A DNA stretch of 64,000 nt from Neisseria arctica (GTDB lineage: Bacteria; Pseudomonadota; Gammaproteobacteria; Burkholderiales; Neisseriaceae), in assembly GCF_022870905.1 (NCBI RefSeq), contig NZ_CP091510.1, forward strand, positions 2,232,001 to 2,296,000. The letters are read 5' to 3'. Shown in pieces: positions 30,141 to 39,877 of the stretch. Numbering within the stretch: the first letter of the stretch is position 1; every line of letters begins with the position of its first letter. Both the position numbers and the translations under genes were made by a program. The notes beneath the pieces are model-generated. The model was not told the origin of the DNA, did no database searches, and saw nothing but the letters and a program-made list of their open reading frames with translations.

Positions 30141-31328
30141 TTAACCCTGCAAACCGGAAATATATTGTTGCGCGTGGGAACGGGTTTCCGTATCCTGCGC
30201 CAACAAACCGTCCAAATCATTTAGGCCGTCTGAAAATTCCTGCTGTAAACAATGTTCCACTACTTGTGCAATATCAGTAAAGCGGATCTTACTCTGCAAA
30301 AAAGCGGCTACTGCCTCTTCATTAGCGGCATTCAACACGCACGGCGCACCACCGCCCGCATACATTGCATCATAGGCCAATTTCAAACAAGGAAATCGGA
30401 CAAAGTCGGGCTTGCTAAAAGTCAAACCGCCTAAACTACCGAAATCCAAAGCATCCACACCCGACTCGATACGCTCAGGCAATCCCAAACAATAGGCTAT
30501 CGGCGTTCGCATATCAGGAGTTCCCATTTGTGCCAGTACCGAACCATCCAAATAGCGTACCATACTGTGAATCACACTTTGCGGGTGAATTACGACTTCG
30601 AGTCTGTCGGGCGGGCATTGGAATAACCAATGCGCCTCAATCAGCTCTAAGCCCTTATTCATCATAGTGGCTGAATCTACCGAAATCTTCTGTCCCATGC
30701 TCCAGTTAGGATGCTTCACTGCTTGAGCCGGCGTAATACTTACAAAATCAGCCAAATCGGTATTTAAAAAAGGGCCGCCCGAAGCAGTCAGGATGATTGA
30801 CCGTATCCCGTGTTCATCCAATCCGCCCCGATAATTCGTCGGCAATACTTGGTAAATAGCATTATGCTCGCTATCGACCGGCAAAACCCAGGCGCCACTA
30901 TCTTTGGCCGTCTGCATAAACAGGGCACCGGACACAACCAAGGTTTCTTTATTAGCCAGATAAATAGTCTTGCCTGCACGGGCGGCAGCCAATGCCGACG
31001 GTAGTCCTGCCGCTCCAACAATCGCAGCCATCACCGCAGTGACCTCTTCTGCTTCTGCAACATCAATTAAAGCCTGTCGACCATACAATACCTCAGTTTC
31101 ACAGTGCACCTCAATCAATCGTTGCGAGAGCTGTGAAGCATGTTCGGCATCCGCCACCACGGCGTATTGAGGGCGAAAGGCCAAACATTGTTCGGCTAAT
31201 TTCTGTACCTGTTTGTGGCCGGCCAAAGCAAAAATACGAAATTTGTCGGGATGTCGTGCCACTACATCAAGCGTACTCTCACCGATGCTGCCGGTACTTC
31301 CCAAAACGGTTAAGACTTGTCGGGTCAT
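30141..31328 (-). CDS. dxr: 1-deoxy-D-xylulose 5-phosphate reductoisomerase
   Basis: Makes MEP in the non-mevalonate isoprenoid pathway using NADPH and a divalent metal. The nucleotide motif [11 protein letters not shown] is at residues 9-19 and the metal/substrate motif [10 protein letters not shown] at about 149. I start at [10 protein letters not shown] (31328), giving 395 residues; the 20 extra codons upstream are not conserved. An uptake sequence lies near the 3' end of the gene at 30223-30234. Confidence 0.97.
   Translation of the reverse strand: MTRQVLTVLGSTGSIGESTLDVVARHPDKFRIFALAGHKQVQKLAEQCLAFRPQYAVVADAEHASQLSQRLIEVHCETEVLYGRQALIDVAEAEEVTAVMAAIVGAAGLPSALAAARAGKTIYLANKETLVVSGALFMQTAKDSGAWVLPVDSEHNAIYQVLPTNYRGGLDEHGIRSIILTASGGPFLNTDLADFVSITPAQAVKHPNWSMGQKISVDSATMMNKGLELIEAHWLFQCPPDRLEVVIHPQSVIHSMVRYLDGSVLAQMGTPDMRTPIAYCLGLPERIESGVDALDFGSLGGLTFSKPDFVRFPCLKLAYDAMYAGGGAPCVLNAANEEAVAAFLQSKIRFTDIAQVVEHCLQQEFSDGLNDLDGLLAQDTETRSHAQQYISGLQG
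30223..30234 (+). repeat. DNA uptake sequence inside dxr
   Basis: Single AG-type copy near the 3' end of the coding region, encoding FSDGL. Confidence 0.85.
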
Positions 31329-31405
31329 GATTTGGTTCTTATTTAAAAACCGCACTAAAATATTGATGCGATCTTGATATTTATACAACCGCCTAAAAAG
31401 GCAAA

Positions 31406-31441
31406 TTCAGACGGCCTGCCGAATATGCAATGCCGTCTGAA
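31406..31441 (-). repeat. Mixed AG/AT uptake-sequence pair between cdsA and dxr
   Basis: An AG-type reverse copy (31406-31417) faces an AT-type copy (31430-31441). The stem is 10-11 bases with a loop of about 12. It sits between two genes of the same direction and may partly attenuate dxr transcription. Confidence 0.65.
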
Positions 31442-31448
31442 ATATTAG

Positions 31449-32246
31449 TTATGCGAATAATACTGTCATTGCAGCATAAACGCTCAATACTGCAATTAAG
31501 CTGTCGACACGATCAAATACGCCGCCGTGTCCGGGCAGCAGGTTACTACTGTCTTTAATACCGGCAGAACGTTTCAACCAACTTTCCAACAAGTCGCCCC
31601 CTACGCTGACTACCGTCAGTATCAAACCAATACAAATTGTGCCTATCCAAGAAGTATCGAAAGCCAACCAACCTGCATTCATTACCAATGTCAAATAAAC
31701 GGCCACACATAACGCGCCACCGATTGCCCCTTCCCAACTTTTTCCCGGGCTGATAGCAGGCGCAAGCTTGCGCTTACCGAATGCTTTACCACAAAAATAT
31801 GCGGCGATATCCGCAATCCATACCAAACCCATCACAGCCAGTAGCGAAGTTGCGGCTTCTGTACTCGGCCGCAAGGTAACCAATGCAAACCAGAAGGGGA
31901 CCATCAATATCCAGCCTACGCTGTAAGCTTTCCAATTTGCCTGTAGCTTCCATTTTTTAATCAGCCATAACGGCATGGCAACCAACCAGAACAACAATAC
32001 AGCCAACCAGACTATTGGTGGCAGAACCCAATTACCGGCATAAGCAACCACACCGAATAGTGCGGTAAAACCCAAATAACGATGGTTTTGCTCGCCGCTA
32101 AAGCCGCTCATACGGGTATATTCCCACAAAGCCAGCAACGCAATCAGCCCTGAAAATAACGCCCAAAACACATCGGAAGCATAAAACAGCATACCCAGCA
32201 TAAGGGGCAGCAATATTAGAGCAGTAATCACACGTTGTTTTAACAT
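31449..32246 (-). CDS. cdsA: Phosphatidate cytidylyltransferase
   Basis: Makes CDP-diacylglycerol for phospholipid synthesis in the inner membrane. It is 265 residues with about eight hydrophobic helices. The family signature is intact near the C-terminus: Ser...KDSSNLLPGHGGVFDRVDS. Seven bases separate it from uppS upstream, and an uptake-sequence pair separates it from dxr. Confidence 0.97.
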   Translation of the reverse strand: MLKQRVITALILLPLMLGMLFYASDVFWALFSGLIALLALWEYTRMSGFSGEQNHRYLGFTALFGVVAYAGNWVLPPIVWLAVLLFWLVAMPLWLIKKWKLQANWKAYSVGWILMVPFWFALVTLRPSTEAATSLLAVMGLVWIADIAAYFCGKAFGKRKLAPAISPGKSWEGAIGGALCVAVYLTLVMNAGWLAFDTSWIGTICIGLILTVVSVGGDLLESWLKRSAGIKDSSNLLPGHGGVFDRVDSLIAVLSVYAAMTVLFA

Positions 32247-32252
32247 AACAAT

Positions 32253-33005
32253 CTATTCTCCCCTTTGTTGCTCGGGCGGCAGTTGCTCTGATGTCCGGCC
32301 GAAGCGACGCTCTCGGGTTTGGTAGGAAGCAATCGCCATATCTATGGCGGCATCGTCAAAGTCAGGCCATAAAGTGTCGGTAAAATATAGCTCGGTATAG
32401 GCCAACTGCCATAAAAGAAAATTACTGATGCGCGTTTCTCCGCCGGTTCGGATAAATAAGTCCGGTTCAGGCGCGCCGCCCAACATCAAATGGCGCGCCA
32501 AACCTTCTTCGGTAATCTCCCCGGCTCCTTCTGCAATTAATTTATTAGCCGCCTGAAGGATATCCCATCGGCCGCCATAATCCGCGGCAATAGCCAAGGT
32601 TAACCCTGTATTGTTGGCAGTCAGTGCTTCTGCCTGATCGATACCGCGGATAATCTCGACATTAAACCGGCTACGATCCCCAATCACACGAAGCCGCATA
32701 TTGTTTTCATGCAAACGCACCACTTGTTTTTGCAAAGCCTGTAAAAACAGCCCCATCAGAAAAGAAACCTCTTCTTCCGGGCGCCGCCAATTTTCGGTAG
32801 AAAACGCAAAAACAGTTAAATGCCGTACACCTAAAGCAGCACAACGCTTTACCATATTCTCAAGCGCATTTAATCCCTTTTTATGCCCCATTACACGCGG
32901 CAGCAGACGTTTTTTTGCCCAGCGGCCATTACCATCCATAATCACGGCGATATGGCGCGGAATTTGTGTGTGCTCGAGTATGGTTTGCGTACTACTACTG
33001 CTCAT
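32253..33005 (-). CDS. uppS: Di-trans,poly-cis-undecaprenyl diphosphate synthase
   Basis: Builds the C55 lipid carrier for peptidoglycan and surface sugars. The catalytic Asp24 is in VIMDGNGRWAKKR, the FAFSTENWRRPEEEV segment follows at about 82, and the C-terminal RTGGE and LWPDF motifs are present. The length of 250 residues is normal. It lies 16 bases after frr. Confidence 0.97.
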   Translation of the reverse strand: MSSSSTQTILEHTQIPRHIAVIMDGNGRWAKKRLLPRVMGHKKGLNALENMVKRCAALGVRHLTVFAFSTENWRRPEEEVSFLMGLFLQALQKQVVRLHENNMRLRVIGDRSRFNVEIIRGIDQAEALTANNTGLTLAIAADYGGRWDILQAANKLIAEGAGEITEEGLARHLMLGGAPEPDLFIRTGGETRISNFLLWQLAYTELYFTDTLWPDFDDAAIDMAIASYQTRERRFGRTSEQLPPEQQRGE

Positions 33006-33021
33006 CAGGCTACTCCGATAT

Positions 33022-33579
33022 TTAAATAGCCATCAGATCTTCTTCTTTAACGGCAAGAAGTTTATCAACCTCGGCGATATATTTATCGGTCAATTTTTGG
33101 ATCTGCTCTTCGGCGCGGCGTGCATCATCTTCCGATACTTCTTTATCTTTCAGCATACGTTTGAAATCATTATTCGCATCACGGCGCACATTGCGGATGG
33201 CCACGCGTCCTTCCTCTGCTTCTCCACGCACTACTTTAATCAGGTCTTTACGGCGCTCTTCGGTCAGCATAGGCATCGGCACACGGATCAAATCGCCCAC
33301 AGAAGCAGGATTTAAGCCTAAGTTTGAATCACGGATAGCCTTTTCAATGGGAGCGGCCATATTGCTTTCAAAAGGTTTGACTCCGATAGTGCGTGCATCG
33401 ATCAAAGTTACATTGGCTACTTGGCTGACAGGCACAGGGCTTCCGTAATACTCCACTTCTACTTGATCAAGCAAGCCGGTATGGGCGCGACCGGTGCGAA
33501 CCTTAGCCAAGTTTTCTTTCAATACTTCGAATGAACGCTGCATTTTGCTTTCAGCAGTTTTTTGAATTTCATTAATCAT
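33022..33579 (-). CDS. frr: Ribosome recycling factor
   Basis: Splits the post-termination ribosome together with EF-G. It is 185 residues with the two-domain tRNA-like shape implied by conserved segments [27 protein letters not shown] and [16 protein letters not shown]. It lies downstream of pyrH, with a gap of 182 bases containing an uptake-sequence pair. Confidence 0.98.
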   Translation of the reverse strand: MINEIQKTAESKMQRSFEVLKENLAKVRTGRAHTGLLDQVEVEYYGSPVPVSQVANVTLIDARTIGVKPFESNMAAPIEKAIRDSNLGLNPASVGDLIRVPMPMLTEERRKDLIKVVRGEAEEGRVAIRNVRRDANNDFKRMLKDKEVSEDDARRAEEQIQKLTDKYIAEVDKLLAVKEEDLMAI

Positions 33580-33621
33580 ATTTTCATTCTCTTAAACAGA
33601 TGATAAACAATAATAGGGCAG

Positions 33622-33660
33622 AGGCCGTCTGAAATCTATTGTAAAGTTTTCAAGCGGCCT
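33622..33660 (-). repeat. Imperfect uptake-sequence pair between pyrH and frr
   Basis: A full AG-type copy at 33622-33633 faces a changed reverse copy (TTCAAGCGGCCT, 33649-33660). A stem with a mismatch remains, so weak attenuation between pyrH and frr is possible. Confidence 0.5.
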
Positions 33661-33761
33661 GAATATTTGATAAGAGCGCATAGTACCGCGCCTGAAGCTT
33701 TACGACAAGCAAAGCACATTACTCAAGGGCAACAGGCCCGTTATCAGGCCTGGCCAACAGA

Positions 33762-34481
33762 TTAATAATGTACCAAAGTGCCTTCATCTTCGCCTTGAAT
33801 CACACGCTTGAGCGCACCTTCTTTAGCAATAGCAAACACGACAATATTGAGCTTTTGCTCACGGCATAAGGCAAAAGCCGTCGCATCCATAACGCGCAGA
33901 TTTTTGCTGATAGCCTCATCAAATGTGATGGTTTGGTAACGCGTTGCACTTGGGTCTTTTTTCGGATCAGCCGTATAAACCCCATCAACATTTGTCGCTT
34001 TCAACATGATATCGCAGTTCATTTCGGCACCGCGCAAAGAAGCTGCCGTATCGGTAGTAAAGAAAGGATTACCAGTACCCGCGGCAAAGATAACCACTTT
34101 CCCTTCTTCCAAGTATTGGATGGCTTTCGGACGGGCATAAGTTTCAGCTATTTGCTGCATAGAAAGTGCAGACTGCACACGGGCTTTTACACCTAGTGAT
34201 TCGAAGGCATCCTTCAAAGCCAAGGCATTCATCACCGTAGCCATCATGCCCATATAATCGGCTGTTGCCCTATCCATACCTTGTGCTTGAGTCGCCACAC
34301 CACGGAAAATATTACCGCCGCCAATTACCACGCCGACCTGTACTCCCATATCGATTATTTCTTTTACCTGTCCGACAATCTGCATGATGGTTTCGCGGTT
34401 GATGCCGAAAGCATCTTGACCTTGCAATGCTTCACCTGAAAGTTTCAATAAAACGCGTTTGTATTTGGTTTGCTGAGTCAT
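33762..34481 (-). CDS. pyrH: Uridylate kinase
   Basis: Hexameric bacterial UMP kinase of the amino-acid-kinase fold, making UDP. Conserved segments are KLSGEAL near residue 14, [11 protein letters not shown] at about 53-63 and [13 protein letters not shown] at about 135-147. The length of 239 residues is normal. A single uptake sequence is found 41 bases upstream of the start codon. Confidence 0.98.
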   Translation of the reverse strand: MTQQTKYKRVLLKLSGEALQGQDAFGINRETIMQIVGQVKEIIDMGVQVGVVIGGGNIFRGVATQAQGMDRATADYMGMMATVMNALALKDAFESLGVKARVQSALSMQQIAETYARPKAIQYLEEGKVVIFAAGTGNPFFTTDTAASLRGAEMNCDIMLKATNVDGVYTADPKKDPSATRYQTITFDEAISKNLRVMDATAFALCREQKLNIVVFAIAKEGALKRVIQGEDEGTLVHY

Positions 34482-34521
34482 TCGAATACCTTGCTTTCTT
34501 TAAGAATAGGGCTTTATTGGC

Positions 34522-34533
34522 AGGCCGTCTGAA
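34522..34533 (+). repeat. DNA uptake sequence upstream of pyrH
   Basis: Single AG-type copy with no inverted partner nearby. Confidence 0.85.
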
Positions 34534-34749
34534 ACCACGGTATTTTGTTGAAAAATACAGCAATGGTTACAGCCTTAGAAATTTCTACTAATGTAAGGAA
34601 GCAGCCTTACATCTGCGAAGAGTTGGTGAAAATGGATTTCTATACAAACAGCAGCTTGCTGAAAGCAACCGCTTACTTTTTAACAATGCTTTATCGTCGT
34701 GCATTGTACTCTGATTTTACGTTAAAAATTGCAAAAGCCACTCGTTGAT
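34534..34749. other. Intergenic region between pyrH and tsf
   Basis: No convincing gene. A 67-codon plus-strand frame at 34545-34748 has no ribosome site or recognisable content and is probably chance. The region should hold the pyrH promoter on the minus strand, but I see no clear consensus. Confidence 0.5.
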
Positions 34750-34785
34750 TTGACAATCGGACAATCTGGTAGAGATTATACAACC

Positions 34786-34874
34786 AGCATCAAAACATAA
34801 TAGCCGGCAACCCTAACATATATTTTTTGCCAAAAAAAAGCACCCCGATTCGACTGAATCCGAGTGCTTTTTTT
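34786..34874 (+). ncRNA. Possible small RNA between pyrH and tsf
   Basis: On the plus strand a perfect TTGACA (34750-34755) and GATTAT (34774-34779) with an 18-base spacer form a promoter-like pair. About 90 bases later the tsf terminator also works in this direction, with a GCAC...GTGC stem and a T run. Between them is another hairpin (GGCAA with TTGCC). No open frame fits. This is a hypothesis from sequence layout only. Confidence 0.25.
34832..34874 (-). terminator. Bidirectional rho-independent terminator after tsf
   Basis: Stem arms GCAC...GATTC and GAATC...GTGC with A runs on one side and T runs on the other, just after the tsf stop. Confidence 0.85.
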
Positions 34875-34884
34875 CACAGCAGCC

Positions 34885-35739
34885 TTACACTTTGGCAGCA
34901 GCAGCTACTTCAGCAGCGTAATCCACTTCTTTTTTCTCAATACCGTCACCTACTTTGTAACGCACAAAACGCACAACTTCAGCGCCGTTCTCTTTCAAGA
35001 ATTGAGCTACGGTTTGATCAGGATTCATCACGAAAGCTTGGCCGTTCAGAGTCACTTCAGCCAAGAATTTCTTGATGCGGCCTTCTACCATTTTTTCTGC
35101 GATATCGGCAGGTTTTCCTGATTCGATAGCTTGTTGGGTGTAAATACGACGCTCTTTTTCAACGGTTTCCGCATCCACTTCGCTTTCAGATACACATTGC
35201 GGCTTAGCAGCAACAATGTGCATGCCCACTTTACGGGCTACATCTTCGGCACCTTTGTATTCAACCAATACACCTTCGGTAGCCAATGCACCATGGATGT
35301 AAGCAGTCAGGTTATTATCGGTTTCGATAATTTCAAAGCGGCGTACAGACATATTTTCACCCAATTTGGCAATAATTGCTTTACGCTCTTCTTCTACCAA
35401 GGCACTCAGCTCTTCCAAAGTAGCCGGTTTTTTCTCAGCAGCAGTTTTTGCTACTGAATTAGCAAATGCCACAAAGCCTGCATCTTTGGCAACGAAGTCG
35501 GTTTCGCAGTTTACTTCAACCAATACGCCGACATTACCTTCTATAGCATAAGCCAATACGCCTTCGGCAGCAGTACGACCAGCCAATTTACCGGCTTTCG
35601 CACCAGATTTAATACGCAGGATTTCTTCGGCTTTTTCCATATTGCCTTCGGCTTCAACCAAGGCTTTTTTGCATTCCATCATGCCCAAACCGGTAGCGGC
35701 ACGCAAATCGGCAACCATTTTTGCGGTAATTGCAGACAT
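34885..35739 (-). CDS. tsf: Translation elongation factor Ts
   Basis: The nucleotide exchange factor for EF-Tu. It is 284 residues with the N-terminal UBA-like domain ([22 protein letters not shown], about 16-37) and the TDFVAKD motif at about 80-86 that displaces magnesium from EF-Tu. A C-terminal module ends in the [13 protein letters not shown] tail. It follows rpsB, with a hairpin between them. Confidence 0.98.
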   Translation of the reverse strand: MSAITAKMVADLRAATGLGMMECKKALVEAEGNMEKAEEILRIKSGAKAGKLAGRTAAEGVLAYAIEGNVGVLVEVNCETDFVAKDAGFVAFANSVAKTAAEKKPATLEELSALVEEERKAIIAKLGENMSVRRFEIIETDNNLTAYIHGALATEGVLVEYKGAEDVARKVGMHIVAAKPQCVSESEVDAETVEKERRIYTQQAIESGKPADIAEKMVEGRIKKFLAEVTLNGQAFVMNPDQTVAQFLKENGAEVVRFVRYKVGDGIEKKEVDYAAEVAAAAKV

Positions 35740-35828
35740 TTTCTTACTCCTAAATTTTTAGCGGAATGCGGCGGCCAATACCGCCGCATCAAAAACTGAC
35801 TCAGGCCGCCTGCCTTTAAAAAGCATTC

Positions 35829-35860
35829 AGGCCGCCTGAAAAAAGGGGCGTTGCCCCTTT
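35829..35860 (-). terminator. Hairpin between rpsB and tsf, probable attenuator
   Basis: A perfect stem AAAGGGGC/GCCCCTTT (35842-35860), followed on the minus strand by T residues. Next to it is a changed uptake sequence (AGGCCGCCTGAA, 35829-35840). Since tsf follows in the same direction it probably attenuates and does not fully stop transcription. Confidence 0.7.
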
Positions 35861-35873
35861 CGCATATACTGCT

Positions 35874-36611
35874 TTATTCGGCAGTCTGCTCGGCAGCAGC
35901 TTGAGCAGCTGCAACGGTTTCCTGTACGGCTTGGTTTTTGCCTTCCAATACTGCATCGGCAATACCGCGGCAATACAGACGGATAGCTTTGGCAGAGTCA
36001 TCGTTACCCGGGATAACGTGTTTCACACCGTCAGGGCTGTTGTTGGTATCAACAACGGCAATCACTGGAATACCCAATTTTTCGGCTTCTACCAAAGTAC
36101 CTTTTTGGTAACCGGTATCGATTACGAAAATCGCATCCGGCAAACCTTTCATATCTTTGATACCGCCCAAAGAGCGCTCCAGTTTTTCAACTTCGCGCTG
36201 CATGTCGAGAATTTCTTTCTTATTAAAGCCGCTTTCGGCAGCTTTTTCCAAGATGGCTGATTTCTCTTCCAAGCGTTTGATAGATTGTTTAACGGTTTTG
36301 TAGTTGGTCAACATACCGCCCAACCAACGGTGATCTACGAAAGGCATACCGGCACGGGTAGCTTCTTCGCGGATGATGTCACGCGCCTGGCGTTTGGTAC
36401 CTACGAACAATACGGTACCTTTATTGGCTACCAAACGGCGTACCACGTCTTGTGCTTCTTGGAACAACGGCAAGGTTTTTTCCAAGTTTACGATATGGAT
36501 TTTATTGCGGGCACCGAAAATGTATTGTTCCATTTTCGGATTCCAGTAACGGGTTTGGTGGCCGAAGTGAACGCCTGCTTCCAGCATTTGGCGCATAGTA
36601 ACTTGAGACAT
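35874..36611 (-). CDS. rpsB: 30S ribosomal protein S2
   Basis: Small-subunit ribosomal protein. I start at [13 protein letters not shown] (36611), the conserved N-terminus, giving 245 residues; the longer frame adds 13 unconserved residues. Signature segments are [27 protein letters not shown] and [20 protein letters not shown]. The C-terminus is alanine- and glutamine-rich. The rpsB-tsf order is conserved across bacteria. Confidence 0.98.
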   Translation of the reverse strand: MSQVTMRQMLEAGVHFGHQTRYWNPKMEQYIFGARNKIHIVNLEKTLPLFQEAQDVVRRLVANKGTVLFVGTKRQARDIIREEATRAGMPFVDHRWLGGMLTNYKTVKQSIKRLEEKSAILEKAAESGFNKKEILDMQREVEKLERSLGGIKDMKGLPDAIFVIDTGYQKGTLVEAEKLGIPVIAVVDTNNSPDGVKHVIPGNDDSAKAIRLYCRGIADAVLEGKNQAVQETVAAAQAAAEQTAE

Positions 36612-36752
36612 AATATTCCTTAAAGGGTTAAAGCATACACTTGTGCGCACAGAACTTATTGATTAATAAGCACCCTTTGGCGCAAAGTGCGAGCGTTTCA
36701 AAAATAAAAAAAACCGCTTCCGAAATGAAGCTGCGAAATTATATAAGAAACA

Positions 36753-36764
36753 AGGCCGTATGAA
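36753..36764 (+). repeat. Changed uptake sequence after the small membrane protein gene
   Basis: AGGCCGTATGAA, one base off the AG-type consensus, just beyond the stop of the small membrane protein. Confidence 0.5.
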
Positions 36765-36772
36765 AAGTTTTA

Positions 36773-36967
36773 TTATGCCTTTTCATTTTTTTGCTGTTGC
36801 AGCTTTTCCAATCGGTTGCGCCGCCGGGTTTTTACTACCCAAAACACAAACAAGCTAGGCAGTACCGACCAAAATATCAAATAAATCAGTACGCGTGCGA
36901 TACTGGGTTGGGCGGCGGCAAACATGATGGTAACAAACAAATAGCCGATAGCTACAATGTGCCACAT
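36773..36967 (-). CDS. Small two-helix membrane protein of unknown function
   Basis: A 64-residue protein with two hydrophobic segments (about residues 3-19 and 23-44), a short RRRNR basic stretch and a charged tail. The order suggests an inner-membrane protein with a cytoplasmic C-terminus. A good ribosome site (AAGGAGG) lies just before the ATG at 36967, which is the main support that it is real. It is upstream of rpsB in the same direction. I do not recognise a family. Confidence 0.7.
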   Translation of the reverse strand: MWHIVAIGYLFVTIMFAAAQPSIARVLIYLIFWSVLPSLFVFWVVKTRRRNRLEKLQQQKNEKA

Positions 36968-37281
36968 AGTTTCCTCCTTAAGTTTCCGTACCGGAAAGCC
37001 GGCTTACGTTTACCCGGTGAAAAATAAAGCATTCTACACTGAATCCACCTGCCTTTACCGGCTTGCCAGGTGGCTGGCTACTTTACACAATAACTAAATT
37101 GTGCCAGTTCAACCAAGGGAAATTGATAATCCATATTGCACCGACGGCCTGTTTTCGGTTAGCCTGCTTCAAGCCTCAAATAAATTAATCTTGCGCCATA
37201 ACTCTAGAAGTTGTTTGCCCGACTGATTTTAATGTGTGAACAACACTATCTATTTAACTTTCAAACAGGCCGTCTGAAAAT
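36968..37281. other. Divergent promoter region between the small membrane protein and dsdA
   Basis: No gene seen. It contains an inverted repeat CCACCT...AGGTGG at about 37046-37074. A second, symmetric element CACAAT-N6-ATTGTG (37086-37103) looks like an operator. A single AG-type uptake sequence lies at 37267-37278, three bases before the dsdA start. Confidence 0.5.
37267..37278 (+). repeat. DNA uptake sequence at the dsdA start
   Basis: AG-type copy that ends three bases before the ATG, occupying the place where a ribosome binding site would normally be. No other good site is visible. Confidence 0.85.
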
Positions 37282-38616
37282 ATGTATCTGCATCTTAATG
37301 CCCAAGATCCTTTAATCAAGCAGCTTGCCTCCGCACAAGAAACCGAATGGTTTCCTGAGCTGCCTCCGTATGATGAGGCCATCAGCGATGTGCCGTTTAA
37401 CAAAACCGACGTAGATGACGCCGCCCGGCGCCTGCAACGCTTCGCCGCCTATATTCAGACGGCCTTTCCCGAAACCGCAATGGCCGGGGGGATAATTGAA
37501 AGTCCGCTCTACTTATTACCCGAATTACAACAAATATTAACCGATCGGCACGGCCTTACCGATACCGGACGCCTTTGGCTGAAAGCCGACCACCAACTGC
37601 CTGTTTCCGGCTCGATTAAAGCTCGGGGCGGCATTTACGAAGTACTGCATCATGCCGAAAAATTAGCCGTTACCAATGGGCTGATAACGCATCAATCCAA
37701 TTATGCGATGCTTGCGGCAGCACCTGCCAAAGCCCTGTTCTCACAACACGAAATCGCTGTCGGTTCCACAGGCAATCTGGGGCTTTCCATCGGAATTATG
37801 GCGGCAAAGCTCGGCTTTAAAGCCAGCGTGCATATGTCTGCCGATGCCCGCCAATGGAAAAAAGACAAACTGCGCACGGCAGGCGTTACCGTAGTCGAAT
37901 ACACCGGAGATTATGGCGAAGCCGTTGCCGCCGGCCGCGCACAGGCAGCTGCCAATCCTTACTGCCATTTTGTAGATGACGAGCATTCTGCCCAATTATT
38001 TTTAGGCTATGCCGTTGCGGGTGAGAGACTCAAACAGCAGTTTGCAACACACGGTATAGAGGTCGATAGCAACCATCCCCTATTTGTTTATCTGCCATGC
38101 GGTGTCGGCGGCGGACCGGGCGGCGTGGCTTTCGGCTTAAAGCTGGCGTTCGGTGAGAACGTACACTGTTTCTTTGCCGAGCCCACTCGTTCGCCCTGCA
38201 TGATGCTGGGTGTATACAGTGGTCTGCACGACCAAATTTCCGTTGCCGATATCGGCCTTGATAACCGAACAGCCGCCGATGGTTTGGCCGTAGGCCGCCC
38301 TTCGGGATTAGTGGGACGTGCCATGCAGCGGCTCATCAGCGGCTACTATACGGTAGATGATGACGAGCTATTCCGCTTGCTCGCCCTACTGGCCGACAGC
38401 GACGGCATATTTGTAGAGCCTTCTGCCGCCGCGGGCATTGCCGGCTACGGGCGCATTCTGGCGGAAAACTCGGCATACCGCATCAGGCAACGCTTCAACC
38501 GCAGCCAGTTAGCCAATGCTACCCATTTGATTTGGAGCACCGGCGGCAGCATGGTTCCTGACGATGAAATGCAAAACTATATCCAGCAAGGACGGAACCT
38601 CCTAGCACAAACTTAA
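37282..38616 (+). CDS. dsdA: D-serine dehydratase
   Basis: A pyridoxal-phosphate enzyme that converts D-serine to pyruvate and ammonia. It is 444 residues with the PLP lysine K113 in [14 protein letters not shown] and the phosphate-binding glycine loop GSTGNLGLS at about 161-169. No dsdC regulator or dsdX transporter is nearby, so it stands alone. An uptake sequence at 37454-37465 encodes IQTAF. GC content is normal for the window. Confidence 0.95.
   Translation: MYLHLNAQDPLIKQLASAQETEWFPELPPYDEAISDVPFNKTDVDDAARRLQRFAAYIQTAFPETAMAGGIIESPLYLLPELQQILTDRHGLTDTGRLWLKADHQLPVSGSIKARGGIYEVLHHAEKLAVTNGLITHQSNYAMLAAAPAKALFSQHEIAVGSTGNLGLSIGIMAAKLGFKASVHMSADARQWKKDKLRTAGVTVVEYTGDYGEAVAAGRAQAAANPYCHFVDDEHSAQLFLGYAVAGERLKQQFATHGIEVDSNHPLFVYLPCGVGGGPGGVAFGLKLAFGENVHCFFAEPTRSPCMMLGVYSGLHDQISVADIGLDNRTAADGLAVGRPSGLVGRAMQRLISGYYTVDDDELFRLLALLADSDGIFVEPSAAAGIAGYGRILAENSAYRIRQRFNRSQLANATHLIWSTGGSMVPDDEMQNYIQQGRNLLAQT
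37454..37465 (-). repeat. DNA uptake sequence inside dsdA
   Basis: Single AG-type reverse copy within the coding region. Confidence 0.85.
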
Positions 38617-38666
38617 CAATTCGCCAGGCTAAGCTTACTAAGCCGCCGATTGCTTTTAATCAAGAA

Positions 38667-38726
38667 ATGCCGTCTGAAAAACTTACCAAACGCTACCCGC
38701 ACATATTTTTCTTTTTCAGACGGCCC
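38667..38726 (+). terminator. Wide uptake-sequence pair after dsdA
   Basis: An AT-type copy (38667-38678) and a reverse copy with GG in place of AG (38715-38726) flank a 36-base loop. The long loop makes it a weak terminator candidate. Confidence 0.5.
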
Positions 38727-38844
38727 TTATACCTAATTTGGCCTTAACGGCATATTTGGGTGTTACAGGCCAATTGCACGATTACCATAGGATATTTGCC
38801 ACACGGTTTATCCGCTTACCCGTTAACCTATCCTCACGACCATC

Positions 38845-39459
38845 ATGCTGAAAAACGAAAAATCCGCCCTACGCCGGCAATTCCGTCTCGCCCGCAAAGG
38901 CTTGAGCTCAAGCGAGCGCACCCGTGCCACGCGCAAAGCCAACCGCAATCTTTACCGATATATCAAACGCCATGCCCGCATCGGCATCTATTGGCCGGTA
39001 GGCAGTGAATTAAGTCTGCATGACTTTGCCCGCAAAGCAAGACAACGCGGTGCACAAGTTTATCTGCCCTATATTGAAGCCGACGCTTTACGGCTTTGGT
39101 TTACCCCATACCCCGAAACCGATGCCAAAGCCGAACGCAAACGCCGCTGCCGCCGACCGGATATTCCGCAATTTATAGGCCGGAAAATACGCATCCACCG
39201 CCTAAACCTGTTGCTGCTGCCCCTGGTAGGTGTTGACCGTTTCGGCTACCGGCTCGGACAAGGCGGCGGCTATTACGATGCATCGTTGGCTGCCGCACGC
39301 CACCGTCTGCAACCAAAAAAAATCGGCGTCGGATTTGCCTGCCAATATTATGAAGGCCGCTTTCCGCATGAACCGCACGATATGCCGCTGGATGCTTTTG
39401 TATTCGAAACCGGCCAGCAACGGTTTACCGCCTTTTCGACAAACCCGGACGACCGATAG
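38845..39459 (+). CDS. 5-formyltetrahydrofolate cyclo-ligase
   Basis: Converts 5-formyl-THF to 5,10-methenyl-THF with ATP (YgfA/MTHFS family). It is 204 residues. The family motifs RKANRNLYRYI, IYWPVGSELSL and, most clearly, GVDRFGYRLGQGGGYYDASLA (about 132-152) are present. The N-terminal region is rich in arginine. I checked the upstream gap for a 6S RNA, which precedes ygfA in E. coli, and saw none. Confidence 0.92.
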   Translation: MLKNEKSALRRQFRLARKGLSSSERTRATRKANRNLYRYIKRHARIGIYWPVGSELSLHDFARKARQRGAQVYLPYIEADALRLWFTPYPETDAKAERKRRCRRPDIPQFIGRKIRIHRLNLLLLPLVGVDRFGYRLGQGGGYYDASLAAARHRLQPKKIGVGFACQYYEGRFPHEPHDMPLDAFVFETGQQRFTAFSTNPDDR

Positions 39460-39567
39460 CAGCCCGTTTGTTTTTTGCTTTTCTTTACCGATATTTAAAC
39501 TTTAATTTTCGCCGCTACTGCCCCATTTATCGAGCATAACGTTTTTAATTAAGAAGGAAACAATCCT

Positions 39568-39804
39568 ATGCAACCGGTTTCTTACGCCGCATCTTATCCG
39601 CATACCTGCAATAAAGCCCTTTATGTTGCCATGGCTTTACTGTTTGGCTCGTTCGGGGTACATAAATTTTGCGCCGGACGCGTATGGATGGGTATTTTAT
39701 ACTTCTTGTTCAGCTGGACATTTATCCCCGGAGTCATCGGCATTATCGAAGGCATTTTGGCAGCCTTCAAACCTACGGACTCAATGGGCGCGATCGTTGT
39801 GTAA
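39568..39804 (+). CDS. TM2-domain membrane protein
   Basis: A 78-residue protein with two membrane helices (about 18-34 and 43-66) joined by GVHKFCAGRVWMGI. This is the TM2 pattern (GxxGxHxFYxGxxxxGxxq) found in many small bacterial membrane proteins of unknown role. An AAGGAA ribosome site is eight bases upstream. An uptake-sequence palindrome ends the gene. Confidence 0.88.
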   Translation: MQPVSYAASYPHTCNKALYVAMALLFGSFGVHKFCAGRVWMGILYFLFSWTFIPGVIGIIEGILAAFKPTDSMGAIVV

Positions 39805-39825
39805 CGTTTGGTAGCGGAAAACACT

Positions 39826-39858
39826 CAGGCCGTCTGAAACATAATTTCAGACGGCCCG
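39826..39858. terminator. Uptake-sequence palindrome between convergent TM2 and MscS genes
   Basis: Copies at 39827-39838 (AG type) and 39846-39857 (reverse, GG in front) form a hairpin usable from both sides. Confidence 0.8.
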
Positions 39859-39877
39859 CAATATACCAATACGGAAG

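Noticed and set aside
34545..34748. A 67-codon plus-strand frame between pyrH and tsf
   Set aside because: There is no ribosome site, no recognisable domain, and the frame begins in a region expected to be the pyrH promoter.
38617..38844. Possible 6S RNA upstream of the 5-formyl-THF cyclo-ligase gene, as in E. coli
   Set aside because: After the uptake-sequence pair only about 118 bases remain, and neither the closing stem nor the central bubble of 6S RNA can be seen.
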